From NCBI GenBank assembly GCA_947652115.1, contig OX393562.1, positions 15,250,252 through 15,314,251 of the forward strand: DNA of 64,000 bases. The letters are read 5' to 3'. This document shows positions 26,001 to 35,464 of the stretch, in pieces. This stretch comes from Blastomussa wellsi (Eukaryota > Cnidaria > Anthozoa > Scleractinia > Plerogyridae). The stretch's first letter is position 1. Each line of letters opens with the position of its first letter. The notes under the pieces are model-generated. The model saw only the letters and a list, made by a program, of their open reading frames with translations. It had not been told where the DNA came from and made no database searches. Made by a program: the position numbers and the translations under genes.

Positions 26001-28171
26001 TTATGACACACATGCAAATACTCAAGAAAGTCCAAATAAATAGTCAAAATTCTGCTTAAGGTCAAAATTCTGTCACAATCCAACGGAAAAAATAATTTAG
26101 AGTTGAGCCCACCATTCAATGAATTACAAAAGCAATATCTGGTCAGCGGCCAACTTCAACCTGAGCCCACAATATAGTCATGTGATACTGGTCAGCGGAT
26201 ACCATGTCTTGATACATGTAGCTGTCAATTGACCATAACATCCAATGAGCTGCTCACAAATTCATAAATGTTTATGGCTTTGCTTTTCCCAAAACTGCTT
26301 TCCATCAAAAACAAAATTCTTTTTGCTGCATGCATAGCCAGTTGATTATTGACAGTGAAAGTGGCTTGCACAATGTACATGCACACATCCATGCACGAGT
26401 TTGTTTTACCATTTTTTAACAATGAAAGTGGGAATGTGGTACTGGCACATTACAGTAACTTTAACTTTTACTGGCATCTGACTAAATGTACAGCCATGGG
26501 TCACTCATTTATACCAAAATCATTCGGGTAGAATATTACATAATACCAAGTGCTATTACTAGTTGGACAACTGCTTGCATCCCATCTTGCTCTGAGGGTT
26601 TTTCCACACTTCTAATTTGATCTGGAAACTATGGGAACTCAAGGGCCTATTATGTGGATGTGTCACTGTAAATATTCCTATTTATGTTTATGTTATTAGT
26701 TTAAAACAAACTACTATAATTTATGCTGCAAACTATTAAAGGCTTACATGTACATGTACTACCGGGAGCAGCCATGTATTATCAGGAACTTCATACCCAT
26801 GTTTGCTTTACTATGATTTTGATAACTAACATTTGACTGGGATGACATAATAATATTACAGTAGCAACAACCACCACTTGTATTTGAACACAAATGAGAT
26901 GAGATTTCCATATTTACTTGACCCAAAAAACTTATTTTGAAGTTTGTTTAAAAAGAAAAAGTGAGCTGACATCAAAACAATTTCAAGTGAGTTGAAAGCT
27001 ACATATACATGTAAGCAAACTGACCTGTTTGAAAGAAACACCAGAATCAAAAAGTGTGAGCTGTTTGTCCTCCCAAATTTCAATAATGGAAAAATCCAGA
27101 TTGATACTTCAAATTTCACACATTTTACATTGAACATGTTCTAATAAACAATCAACAAGTACACGCTCACAGATTGCAAGTCTTCATCAAAATAAAACGA
27201 AGTAAAAGGAAGGGCTAAAAACAGGCAATTTGTAATAATTTCATGACAATGAGGATGAACCAGGACAAATTCCACAATATCTATTGATGATAATTAATCC
27301 CAACTTCTTTTTGTTGTGAACAATAATTGTAAATTTCAAACTAAACTGACCTTGCAATTTGTACGTACGTGTGCTTAACTTGAAATGGTTTAATTTTCTC
27401 ACAGGAAAAAATCAAATAGGATTTGACTCCACAGAAGACCAGAAAATCGGATGTTACAATTTTCAAATTATACGACGAGCTATTTAAACTTTGAACAGGA
27501 AGCACCAGCCTGGCATTACATGATCGTTTGAAATCGTGCTTTCGACCAAATGTTATTCCTAATTACGTAGGTCATTTTGTTAACACAAAATCGATTCAAT
27601 AAAACGTACGTTTGTTTCGGAGAAATAAATATATTGTCACCTAAACAGCCTACTAAACTCGAGATTTATGAATTGCCTTTTGTCGTATCTGACAGTTCAA
27701 CCTAAATGCAGTTACATACGAAATAAGAGTCATAGAAGTCTCTACAAAACTTCATTGAAGCGAAAAGCGACCGACGTTTCGTTTCGAAATATGAGAATTG
27801 AAACTAAGATGACACCATGTAATTAGTTATCAGTACATTCCGTGTTAATGAAGACGAGGAAGAAATGAACCCTCAAGCCAAATGTATGACTGATGTCTAA
27901 GTGAAAAACAAACATTCCATTTTAAGTGCGAAGCTAGAATGAAAACGGAAATCGGGTACAACAATCAAAACATTAGGAATGGAGACAAATCAGCTGAATA
28001 CTACAGCTGATTATGGCTGCAGTTGAGTATCTGTTACAATGAGATTTTCTCTAATACAATTACACCACGTACCTCGCGATTTTCAACTGATTTTGGAATG
28101 TGTGAGTTCGTTTCAGAACTCTGCTTCGAACGCTTCTTTCGTCGTTTATTAGTCTTCTCGATACAACTCAT
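1049..28171 (-). CDS. FAM193A: FAM193 family protein, 24 coding exons, complete
   Basis: Exons in transcript order: 28073-28171, 25823-25919, 22002-22051, 20976-21056, 18461-18564, 18131-18191, 17475-17541, 13766-13826, 12676-12729, 12347-12503, 11448-11572, 11281-11340, 10575-10662, 10300-10377, 9508-9533, 8607-8940, 7028-7472, 6108-6289, 5530-5604, 4598-4765, 2357-2891, 1998-2029, 1670-1707, 1049-1148. All junctions are GT-AG, phases match throughout, and the 3117 nt encode 1038 residues plus stop. Family evidence: an N-terminal cysteine module (CLLCQKE, then WVCPDCRRSIEDEERR), a mid-protein CLCGHC/CQCNKCPLHG stretch, a long acidic run and the C-terminal FLPREDIEMDEAERELEEFK block followed by RFC. 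FAM193 proteins are conserved in animals but their biochemistry is poorly known, so no function is claimed. The start is Met in MSCIEKTNKRRKK, with G at -3; the frame stays open upstream but has no earlier ATG. Exon 4 has a second in-phase donor that would extend it to 20961. Vertebrates have A and B paralogues and orthology to either was not tested. Confidence 0.88.
2357..2891 (-). CDS. FAM193A: FAM193 exon 21, largest, Lys/Glu-rich
   Basis: Encodes 178 residues of highly charged, low-complexity sequence (many K, E, Q, R, S), ending in a lysine cluster just before the conserved C-terminal block. It is probably disordered or coiled-coil. The acceptor is CTTTTCAG before Ala-Ala-Glu-Lys. The donor at 2356 leaves one base that completes Asp in exon 22. 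Confidence 0.87.
3168..3268 (+). repeat. dispersed repeat family A, copy 2
   Basis: Begins with a motif like CATCAAACGAGTGATACTAA, followed by AAAAAGGAACAAGGATGG, GGAGAAGATTGAAACGG and a tail ending TTTAGGCT. It is the closest match to the copy at 58221 and lies in FAM193 intron 20, just left of the foldback element. Confidence 0.6.
3332..4068. mobile_element. 737-bp foldback element in FAM193 intron 20
   Basis: The ends are imperfect inverted repeats of roughly 100 bases. The left end starts CACTGTATCGATCCGTT and the right end finishes AACGGATCGATACAGTG. Inside are three direct copies of a segment of roughly 130 bases containing CGATCCGTACGGATCG-type palindromes, and a doubled segment ending AATATACATGTAT (about 3750-3842). 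There is no coding capacity and no clear target duplication. The structure suggests a foldback or MITE-type element. Confidence 0.65.
4083..4175 (+). repeat. dispersed repeat family A, copy 3
   Basis: Carries the core GAGGAAGATTGAGAAGGATT, then GGCAAGCTTGAAAATTTAGG. It lies immediately right of the foldback element, so two family A copies flank that element. Confidence 0.5.
4446..4526. repeat. perfect 23-bp inverted repeat near exon 20
   Basis: Arms 4446-4468 and 4504-4526 are exact reverse complements (GACGTCAAAATGTGG and onward) around a 35-base loop. The RNA could form a stable hairpin about 70 bases past the exon 20 donor at 4597. Confidence 0.8.
6393..6678. mobile_element. 286-bp MITE in FAM193 intron 17
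   Basis: Terminal inverted repeats of 17 bases with three mismatches: TTAGAGCGGTTTTCAAT at the left and ATTGAAAGTTGCTCTAA at the right. The interior has recurring AACCAATC/TGATTGG CCAAT-type motifs in both orientations and no ORF. It resembles a short non-autonomous DNA transposon common in cnidarian introns (the family link is from memory). Confidence 0.6.
7028..7472 (-). CDS. FAM193A: FAM193 exon 17 with acidic poly-Asp run
   Basis: Encodes 148 residues. It opens with CQCNKCPLHG, a Cys-Cys-Cys-His motif typical of the family, continues through a His/Pro/Asn-rich disordered stretch and reaches an almost pure Asp/Glu run at about residues 620-649 of the protein. The acidic run is encoded by a TCA/TCG trinucleotide repeat near 7070-7110 and may vary in length between individuals. 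The exon ends in phase 1; the split codon becomes Asp with exon 18. Confidence 0.88.
8607..8940 (-). CDS. FAM193A: FAM193 exon 16, Pro-rich with cysteine pairs
   Basis: Encodes 111 residues. The opening CLCGHCNVPTSPLNSPLP and a later CHCPACSG pair resemble small metal-binding knuckles, separated by a low-complexity segment rich in Pro, Asn and His. The exon starts with one base finishing the Lys codon of the 26-nt exon 15 and ends in phase 0 at GTACAG. Confidence 0.88.
10810..10987. mobile_element. 178-bp MITE in FAM193 intron 12
   Basis: Ends are TCAGGGTTGTCA and TGATAACCCTGA, inverted with one mismatch in 12. The interior has GTAGGCGGC and GTAGCCGGC motifs. Non-coding. Confidence 0.5.
12010..12090 (+). 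repeat. about 20-bp tandem repeat, four copies
   Basis: Four copies of AAGTCGATTCGCTACAA with spacers of 3-7 bases, in FAM193 intron 10. The second copy is altered after CGATTCG. Confidence 0.7.
12347..12503 (-). CDS. FAM193A: FAM193 exon 10, conserved helical core
   Basis: Encodes about 52 residues running from EYVREVKVRLVKYL through HAKDFFTMLLDEYQ to RPFFSKL. It is amphipathic and probably alpha-helical, continuing the charged helix that starts in exon 9 (LFEKLEIQAR). The exon begins with one base that completes an Arg codon from exon 9 and ends in phase 0 at GTAAGA. The hydrophobic heptads suggest a structured middle domain; no named domain is assigned. Confidence 0.85.
13964..16951. mobile_element. 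2988-bp TA-flanked DNA element (copy 1)
   Basis: The left end is CAGTACCGCTCAAATGTAAG and continues GTTACC; the right end is the same sequence inverted with one change over 24 bases. TA lies outside both ends, as expected for a Tc1/mariner-type target duplication. Subterminal repeats of about 20 bases (GAGAAACGAGA) lie at 16842-16924. No transposase ORF is present, so it is non-autonomous. The interior carries other repetitive DNA: GTAT and AAAAT microsatellites near 14870-14950 and a poly-C tract at 15243. Sits in FAM193 intron 7. Confidence 0.75.
14865..14950 (+). repeat. GTAT and AAAAT microsatellites
   Basis: Several ATGT/TATG units are followed by AAAATAAAATAAAAT. Low complexity, inside the larger DNA element. 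Confidence 0.7.
21153..21328. mobile_element. 176-bp MITE in FAM193 intron 3
   Basis: Perfect 13-bp inverted ends, CAGGGCTGTCACT and AGTGACAGCCCTG. No ORF. Confidence 0.65.
22815..23262 (+). repeat. about 110-bp tandem repeat, four diverged copies
   Basis: Each unit carries GAAGCC(A)CGCTTCGAAC, then a GTTAACTTTTTATTCAC-like stretch, then AAGCCGCAACGCTTTTGA. Units run about 22815, 22930, 23054 and 23157, from 103 to 124 bases long. Internal to the second DNA element. Confidence 0.7.
23613..24092 (+). repeat. 214-bp tandem duplication plus partial third copy
   Basis: ACGAGAGATATCGAATACTT starts units at 23613 and 23827 that are almost identical across about 210 bases. A third, shortened and diverged start follows near 24040. 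The ORF from 23465 to 23728 runs into the first unit and is probably not a gene. Confidence 0.75.
25920..28072. other. FAM193 intron 1, no further feature seen
   Basis: AT-rich sequence of about 2.1 kb with several TACATGTA octamers (25947, 26213, 26744, 26750, 27007). No exon-like frame with matching splice sites and no clear transposon ends. Confidence 0.5.
28073..28171 (-). CDS. FAM193A: FAM193 first coding exon
   Basis: Encodes 33 residues, MSCIEKTNKRRKKRSKQSSE and onward, with a basic K/R-rich patch at residues 6-16 that could act as a nuclear localisation signal (inference). It ends in phase 0 at a strong GTACGT donor. The same frame is open upstream to about 28324 but begins after a TGA and contains no ATG, so this Met is the first possible ATG start in frame. 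Confidence 0.8.
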
Positions 28172-28256
28172 AGCGACGGACAGCTGGGCCAAAGTAGTTT
28201 CCTTATTCGAAGATATATACAAGTATTTTGATTCAGTCGTGCCACAGGGCTTCGTC

Positions 28257-28325
28257 TTATCTGGCCGACAAGAAAACAAAACAGAAGAACTCAATTCCAC
28301 ACTTTCTCTCACAGAAGCCACACAT
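28257..28325 (-). other. upstream ORF in FAM193 5' leader
   Basis: ATG at 28325 opens a 22-codon ORF (MCGFCERKCGIEFF and onward) ending in TAA at 28257, out of frame with the main start at 28171. If transcription starts upstream of 28325 this could lower initiation at the main ATG. The mRNA start is not known from sequence, so the role is inferred. Confidence 0.4.
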
Positions 28326-28337
28326 CAAAATGGCGCC
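28325..28337 (+). promoter_or_regulatory. YY1-like site near FAM193 start
   Basis: The plus strand reads TCAAAATGGCGCC, close to the YY1 consensus (AAnATGGCGGC), which in animals is often found within tens of bases of transcription starts. It lies about 155 bases upstream of the FAM193 start codon in a locally GC-richer segment. No TATA box is evident. This is inference from motif and position. Confidence 0.35.
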
Positions 28338-28616
28338 CAAAATTCCCGGCATGCCAATCGATCTTTATTGCAAAGGATTGTGGTCATGATCCAGGGCAAA
28401 GCTCGAAAAAACGTGTGAAAGCGGTTCCGTTGCATAACAGTGCAATTAAGGGTTTGTATGGGAAAATTATTCCTTCCGTAATTTTTTAACATTTACAATT
28501 TTACAATAAATAAATACCATACCTTAACTCTGGTGTCTCTTTACTTATCCCCTGTGTGGTTTTTGGAGCGACTTAGAGCATTTATTTAATTTTTTGTCGT
28601 CTCGAGTTATATGGTT

Positions 28617-28835
28617 TTATAGATAGATAGCAGTGGAACTACAATTTAATTTCGCTTCTTCTAGATCTGCTTTCTTCTCCAACTTAGAAGCTTCCTCGAC
28701 AATTTCTGCAGCCTGACTCAGAATTTTATCGGGAATTTCTTCATAGAGAATGTTCTCCGCCATCTCTTGCGAATTTTCACTGGAGTAAAGCTGACGAACA
28801 ACAATAAAACACGCTTTTTCTGTGTTGTAGGCAAA
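28617..28835 (-). pseudogene. coding-like stretch, possible terminal exon remnant
   Basis: The minus strand has an open frame to TAA at 28617 with biased, protein-like composition. It runs from NTEKACFIVVRQLYSSENSQ through an internal Met (28763, good context) into a charged helical tail, EEIPDKILSQAAEIVEEASK and onward. AATAAA follows the stop at 28581-28586, as in a last exon. Upstream it merges into a dispersed repeat near 28835 and no other exons were found. It could be a retrocopy fragment, the last exon of an unseen gene, or chance. Product not recognised. Confidence 0.35.
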
Positions 28836-29215
28836 GTCTGCGTCGAGCCCAGTGGCCCATACCGCCGAAGCTTATCCCGTTTTCCTTAGCATGAAGCGAC
28901 AGAGAGTATTTCTACTCCCCCCTGGATGGGATGCTAGTCCATCGCAGGGTTACCCCCTAGCAGTAAATTCACCGGTACCCATTTATACACCTGGGTGAAG
29001 AGAGGCACTGTGAGAGTAAAGTGAAACAATCAGTATTGACTCATTGCATGACAGCTATCCAATCACATGCTGCGAATCGTTTTCCAAAAACTGGAAAGTT
29101 ACCTCTGATTGGTTCGTAGCCGTGAACGGAAGTGGACGTTCGATTCAGCAGACGTCCGTGGGGAAGGAACGCGTGACGAAGCCTAAAGGACGTCTGCGTG
29201 GGAGGCTACTGGGTA
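28836..29215 (-). repeat. dispersed repeat cluster
   Basis: Includes a segment with GATGCTAGTCCATCGCAGGG and a run ending ACGTCTGCGTGGGAGGCTAC. The latter motif also occurs near 12786 (ACGCCTGCGTGGGAGGCTAC). These read like ends of high-copy repeats; boundaries are approximate. Confidence 0.45.
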
Positions 29216-29782
29216 CAAAGATCAAGAGACAACTTATGCAAAAGTGCCTCTAAGAAACTTATACCTAACAGCTGACAGTGGAAACATTTAATAGGATACA
29301 GCTCTTTTGTAATAAAAATCCAATGGAGACTTCATGGAGGTCATCTACTTATATATGAAGTGTTACCCTCTGAGTGGTATTACCTTCTTACATAGTACCA
29401 GTCAGCGGGACAAGTAAACAAAACAGACTCAATAATTATAAGATAAGACCATGCAGTGTTTGAATATTGACGTTCACAGCGCGAAAATATAACTTTACTA
29501 CTGTCGTTTAGTGCGTTATGAAGCCAACTTAAAGTTGGCGTTATCGCCTGTTGTTACGCTTCCGCTACGTTTTCTTAAAGCTGACCTTTAAGCCAACTTT
29601 ACATCCATAATTACAGCTTGAGTAAAGACTAAAACTTTTAAGTAACTGGCAGTTAGATTTATTTCATAGTGTAAAGTTGAATAACCAAGTTTAAGGAGAT
29701 TTAAGCCACCTATGGCGGCTTTTAACGGATAAAATATTGAATGTCCATACATCAATGTTATATCGGATACATCGATGCTGTG

Positions 29783-30060
29783 AACTAAAAGATGCTCGAT
29801 ACAACTAAAAGATGTTCGATAAAACTAAAAGATGTTCGATAAAACTAAAAGATGTTCGATAAAACTAAAAGATGTTCGATAAAACTAAAAGATGTTCGAT
29901 AAAACTAAAAGATGTTCGATAAAACTAAAAGATGTTCGATAGAACTAAAAGATGCTCGATACAACTAAAATATGTTCGATACAACTAAAAGATGTTCGAT
30001 ACTAGCAAAAGATGATGCTTCATAAAAGATGCTCGTTACATCTAAAAGATGTTTGTTATG
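29783..30060 (+). repeat. 20-bp minisatellite, about 11 copies
   Basis: Unit AACTAAAAGATGTTCGATAA, nearly perfect from 29783 to 30003 and then degenerate to about 30060. Intergenic and upstream of the FAM193 5' end. Confidence 0.9.
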
Positions 30061-30483
30061 AGGAAGCGGAAATAAATGTTGTAAACAGGAAGTGATATTG
30101 TACCCAGGTTTCCCGCAATCCAGTGCACGTTTGTGGACACAAAATGGTCATAAATCAAATAAAACAAACCCTACTAAAACGGGTTTTGTTGTCAATATTT
30201 ATATTGGTGTAAACAACTCACGGATAGTACGGCCATTCTTCCAGCAACAAAAATATCTTTATTTCTCATGAAAGTAAAATACTATTTAAGAATTCCTAAG
30301 TAGCATAAAATACCAATGCAACACCATTTATGTAAACACCTGGTAAGGCTAACTTATGAAAAAGCAGGTTGTTATGTGGGTCAGTCTTTACTGTAGTATG
30401 CTTCATTGTCTAGTTGGAATAAAGGTCATCTCTTGGGTAAAACAAATATCATACGATTATAATTCTGAACAGCTTATCTGTTA

Positions 30484-30919
30484 CAGTAAAAACCCGCGTG
30501 TAAGAACCTAGTGGTTTAAGAACCTGCTGGCAGAAATTTGCCATTTTAATACCCCAAAATATAAGAACCTTTTTAGCCAAGCAAATCTAAGCAGGTTCTT
30601 ATATGAGGGTTCTAGTACATTTTCATATACAGCACTTGTTGAAAAGATGCTTTTACCCGTTAATACTGTACTAGATATGCATTGTTTAGTCAGGTTTGTT
30701 AGACTTATGGCAATTCAGTTATGAATAAATCCTGTATAGTGAAGGAACAAACCCCAATTTTATTATTTTTCTGGCAATCAACACCTTTGTCTCCTCCATA
30801 TAAATTAACAACCTATTTAGAACCTACTCAGCCTAAATTGTCAATAACAACCCCAAAATACAAGAACCTATTTTGCCATACTGGAAAAAATGTAGGTTCT
30901 TACACGCGGGTTTTTACTG
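30484..30919. mobile_element. 436-bp TA-flanked MITE
   Basis: Inverted ends CAGTAAAAACCCGCGTGTAA, continuing GAACCTA at both sides, with TA outside each end (30482-30483 and 30920-30921). A third partial copy of the end lies inside near 30590. This looks like a Tc1/mariner-type non-autonomous element. Non-coding. Confidence 0.8.
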
Positions 30920-30989
30920 TACTGATTCACATTGTTTCTTATATCAAGTCAAGTTGTGGTTTGAAGTCACTAATTTCGGAGGCGTGAAT

Positions 30990-33900
30990 GTGTAACTATT
31001 GGAGGGCCCTTAGGCCCAATTCAGACGTCGTGTACGGCCGTTTGACGGTTGACCCCATTGTCTGACCGTTGTAAAGACCCAGGGAGGGTAAGGCTAAGTT
31101 CTTCTTTATTCAAGCTATATAGTTATGCGCGGCAGCAAAAGTTATATGGCTTTCCATTTTTGAGCTGCTTTTGTCTAAAATGGGGTATGGTTTGTGCATT
31201 CTGGTCAACAATTAGGTATAATTATTGCAAGAAACTACTTTTGTGATCATTATTATTCAGCTCTTGAAAAGTGCGATTAAATTTTATAACGCTGAACATT
31301 TTATGCGCTTCTCAAATGGTTACTCAAACCAAAGCAGTATCTGGTAGGGTCGGGCCTGTCCTAGGGTACAAAATTTTGAGCACGTTTGAAATAGAGTAGG
31401 GAAAGTCGTATATTTCAGTCTGAAAGAGTAAGGGTTTTAGGAAGCGCGCAGCACATCGATCACCAGCCAAATATTAGGAGAGTATATCGCCGATCAGTGT
31501 AAATGGCAAAGGAACCTAAACTAATGGTAACTGACTGCAAAGTGTGAATAATTTTGGAAAAAGACATTGTTGCTTGTTAAACTTCCTGGCAACCAAATTT
31601 CAACTTAGTTGGGTCATTTAATTAAATAGCCATGGCAACAACTTAATAACTTCCTACGCCGACTCAATAGAGTCAGAACGAGGTACGACAGCATTTTCTA
31701 ACATAATCATAATTATAATAATCTTTATTGAGGAAACCTTTTTCACTACATATGTGGTTTTCGAAAAGGACCTCAACGTGAAGGCAGCGTTTTTTTTTGC
31801 CCTCCATTACTCTTTGGATGTTTCTCTAGTACTGCTTAAACCGAGCAGGAATCAGAGGTAGGCTTGCAGTAGAAAATCAGTAAAATATTTAAGCAAGATG
31901 AAAATTTGTGCAATTGTCTTGAACTCAAGGTAAGGTTCAATAAAATAAAAGGGTGGTAAATTTACTAAATTTATGTCTTTTATACTGCAGACATTTTCCG
32001 TGAAAACGAATCAAGTTAGAGCGAATTTTTTTTCTTTTAGCACGCTTGGAGCCCTAACGACATAGTTTGACATTATTATTTTGAAATTCATGCATCGCAG
32101 CGCCGTTTTCAATTCGGTTTTCGACATCGTAGTTAGCTTTTTAAAATTTTGTTCCACACGAATTACTCAGATCTTTATGCCCCATGAAATCAAGAATACA
32201 CGAATCTTTCAATATGCTTTAGTTCTATCACTAAGGTAAGACAGCTGGCGCGTACAGTTCCTAGAAGACTAAATTGAACGTCTACTAACTGTCGATTTGT
32301 TAACCAACCGGTAGACGTACTGATCTTGCTATAGTATTTATCACGTATGTTGGAAGCAATGTATATAAAAATAAAGTCAGAAATATACGCAGTGTTTATG
32401 GGCTACAAAGGAAACAAATGATTCCCGCAGGTGTTTCTGTGATGGCAACAATCGGAAAGAAGCTTGAGAAACAAACACCCTTCAATAGCGTCACAGTTTG
32501 ATCCATTTAAATAACTCGTTGTCAGTATGAAACTGTATTAATATTTGTCAAGGCTTTTTTATATCCCTCACTTTCAGTAGCAAGTGTATAAATATACAGA
32601 AGTGTAGCGAGTCTTAAGTCTTTCACTATTAAATGTCTACTTTATTCTTCATGTTGTTTGAAAATATGACATTCCGCTGATGAATTGCGAGCGTAATTAC
32701 AGTCCCTCAGGCGGTAATCTAGACGTCATGTGTTTTCACCTGTTATTCTCATTGCTTTCAGGTGTTGTAACACGGGCTACCACGGTACTACCAGAAGCTT
32801 ATGACCAATATCTGGGTGATAAGCTTCGATCTGGTACAGCTACAGTTTAGAGCTTGTTAATTCAGTTGTAACGATTTTCTTTGACAACGCTTCTGGGAAA
32901 TCGAAGAGGCTTTACAGCCCTCCAAATTGCTCCTCAAGGGGAAGCAACTCTAATAAATAATTTCAATAGGACTGATTGGAGCCCAATTAAGAGAGCATAT
33001 TGAAATTGTTAGAGATTATTGACTCCGACCACATATAGATAAACATGCTTCGACCTTTTTCGAAATACGCCGCTGGAAAATATTCTCACGACTCGCACTT
33101 CGAGTTTTCGCGTGTAAAATACATAAATATCCATTTCTGAAGTATCCATTTTTGTAAAGTATGTAGTCTGAAGACAGCGGTCTACATTTTTCCCCTGACC
33201 GAGCTTACACGCACCGTGCTTGACTACGTCCCCAGGCCGAGCACTTTTCCGGCCGTTTCTACGCTGAAGAGAAGAGCGCCCTGGAAAATATCGACCCTTG
33301 CACGAACTTTTCTGTTCGGACCATCCTTACGGCCAGAGACAACAATCAGAGGTTGCAATATTCGATTCTTTTAGTAATGTGCTTCATAAACACATAATTT
33401 AGAGAAAATTCATTATCTTTCGTCGCTATCGTATTAAGGGTTTGAATCCTGTCGGGAAATCGGACAAATGAGTATTTCATCTCAGCATCATAGAGATAAC
33501 AACTCTTAATTTGTTGGCGTCTGAAACTCTGAAAATTAAGATCCTGGAAAACAGTTTCAACACTCCGAATCATTTATTTCTAACTGATTTGATTCCCAAT
33601 AATGCTTATGAGTTTTAATCACAGGATGCAGGGCCGTAGGCAGGTTTTCCTGAGGGAGGGTGCGATCCAACGAGGGCACGGACTAAACGAGTGCCGCAGA
33701 CGCTAGCCTCTAGGGGTGGGGGGGGGGGGGGGAAGGGGGGCGGAGCCATACTTCCCGGGAAATTTTAAAAATTAGGTTGTCTGAGACTGCATTTCGTGCG
33801 TTTTGGAGGAAGTATGATATGAACATAGACAGCCAAAAGCGACCTTAAAAACGTGGATATTACTCAAACTTTTGAACTTCAAAATTGATCTTTTTGGCGC

Positions 33901-34030
33901 AGAAATTACTTTACGAATGTAAATTACTGTTTTAGAGAACAATGTCACTCTTTAAAAAGACTAAAAAAAGAAATTAAGTTTAAAATCCGAATTATTCACT
34001 GGGTTTGCTGTGAATAAGAACAGACCAACG
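30990..34030. other. intergenic, no gene supported
   Basis: About 3 kb with no convincing exon. A short ATG frame near 31900 (MKICAIVLNS before GTAAGG) could be a relic of the signal-peptide exon of the duplicated ILEI locus, but the match is too short to call. A G-rich repeat remnant lies near 33625-33740. Confidence 0.4.
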
Positions 34031-34037
34031 TCACACC

Positions 34038-35243
34038 TCCTTCCTACACCTTCATACGCCATCATATACCTTCCTACACCTTCATACCCCATCATATACC
34101 TTCCTACGACTTTATACGCCATCATATACCTTCCTACACCTTCATACGAAATCATATACCTTCCTACACCTTCATACGCTATATACCTTCTTACACCTTG
34201 ATACGCCGTCAAATAACTTCTTACACCTTGATACGCCATCATATATCTTTCTACACCTTGATACGTCATCATATACCTTTCTATACCTTGATCCGCCATC
34301 ATATACCTTTCTACACCTTGATCCGCCATCATATACCTTTCTACACCTTGATACGCCATCATATACCTTTCTACACCTTGATACGCCATCATATACCTTT
34401 CTACACCTTGATACGCCATCATATACCTTTCTACACCTTGATACGCCATCATATACCTTTCTACACCTTGATACGCCATCATATATCTTTCTACACCTTC
34501 ATACGCCATCATATACCTTTCTACACCTTCATACGCCATCATATACCTTTCTACTCCTTCATACGCCATCAAATACCTTCCTACACCTTGATACGCCATC
34601 AAATACCTTTCTACACCTTGATACGTCATCATATACCTTTCTACACCTTGATCCGCCATCATATACCTTTCTACACCTTCATACGCCATCATATACCTTT
34701 CTACACCTTCATACGCCATCATATACCTTTCTACACCTTCATACGCCATCAAATACCTTCTTACACCTTGATACGCCATCATATATCTTTCTACACCTTG
34801 ATACGTCATCATATACCTTTCTACACCTTGATCGGCCATCATATACCTTTCTACACCTTGATACGCCATCATATACCTTTCTACACCTTGATACGCTATC
34901 ATATATCTTTCTACACCTTGATACGTCATCATATACCTTTCTACACCTTGATCCGCCATCATATACCTTTCTACACCTTGATACGCCATTATATACCTTC
35001 TTACACCTTGATACGCCATCATATACCTTTCTACACCTTGATACGCCATCATATACCTTTCTACACCTTGATACGCCATCATATACCTTTCTACACCTTT
35101 ATACGCCATCATATACCTTCCTACACCTTGATACGCCATCATATACCTTTCTACACCTTTATACGCCATCAAATACCTTCCTACACTAGTCCTTGATACG
35201 CAATCAAATACCTTTCTGCACCTTCATACGTCATCAAATCGGA
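34038..35243 (+). repeat. 30-bp minisatellite, about 40 copies
   Basis: Unit ACCTTGATACGCCATCATAT plus ACCTTTCTAC, with variants TTC/TTG, AAATACC and TCCGCC. Because 30 is a multiple of three, stop-free units leave long frames open on both strands: a 403-codon minus frame repeating MMAYQGVERY and a 332-codon plus frame repeating IRHHIPFYTL. No start, splice or codon evidence supports a protein. Confidence 0.95.
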
Positions 35244-35464
35244 CTGTTCGTTCCGGAGTCCACCGCGTTCCCACACCTATAAAATATAAATAAAAAACGG
35301 TTTTCTTGGCCATCTTGCTTTGAGCAGTTTGAGACAGGTCTCGTACTCATAGTAGGATTTAATAACCCCTTTATGCCTTGCCTGGTTACTTGCTTGACGT
35401 TATATTTTGTCATATGTTTATAGTCACAATTGTTAAAGAAGATTTTTTGCCGTGCATGTTGCAG

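Noticed and set aside
29783..30060. Possible CRISPR-like array
   Set aside because: Units are contiguous 20-mers with no unique spacers, in a eukaryotic setting; a minisatellite.
31893..31935. Signal-peptide exon of the upstream ILEI copy
   Set aside because: MKICAIVLNS before GTAAGG resembles the intact start only in a few codons; not enough to join to the pseudogene.
34038..35243. 403-residue repeat protein on the minus strand
   Set aside because: No start outside the repeat, no splice sites, and the opposite strand is equally open; kept only as a finding to test.
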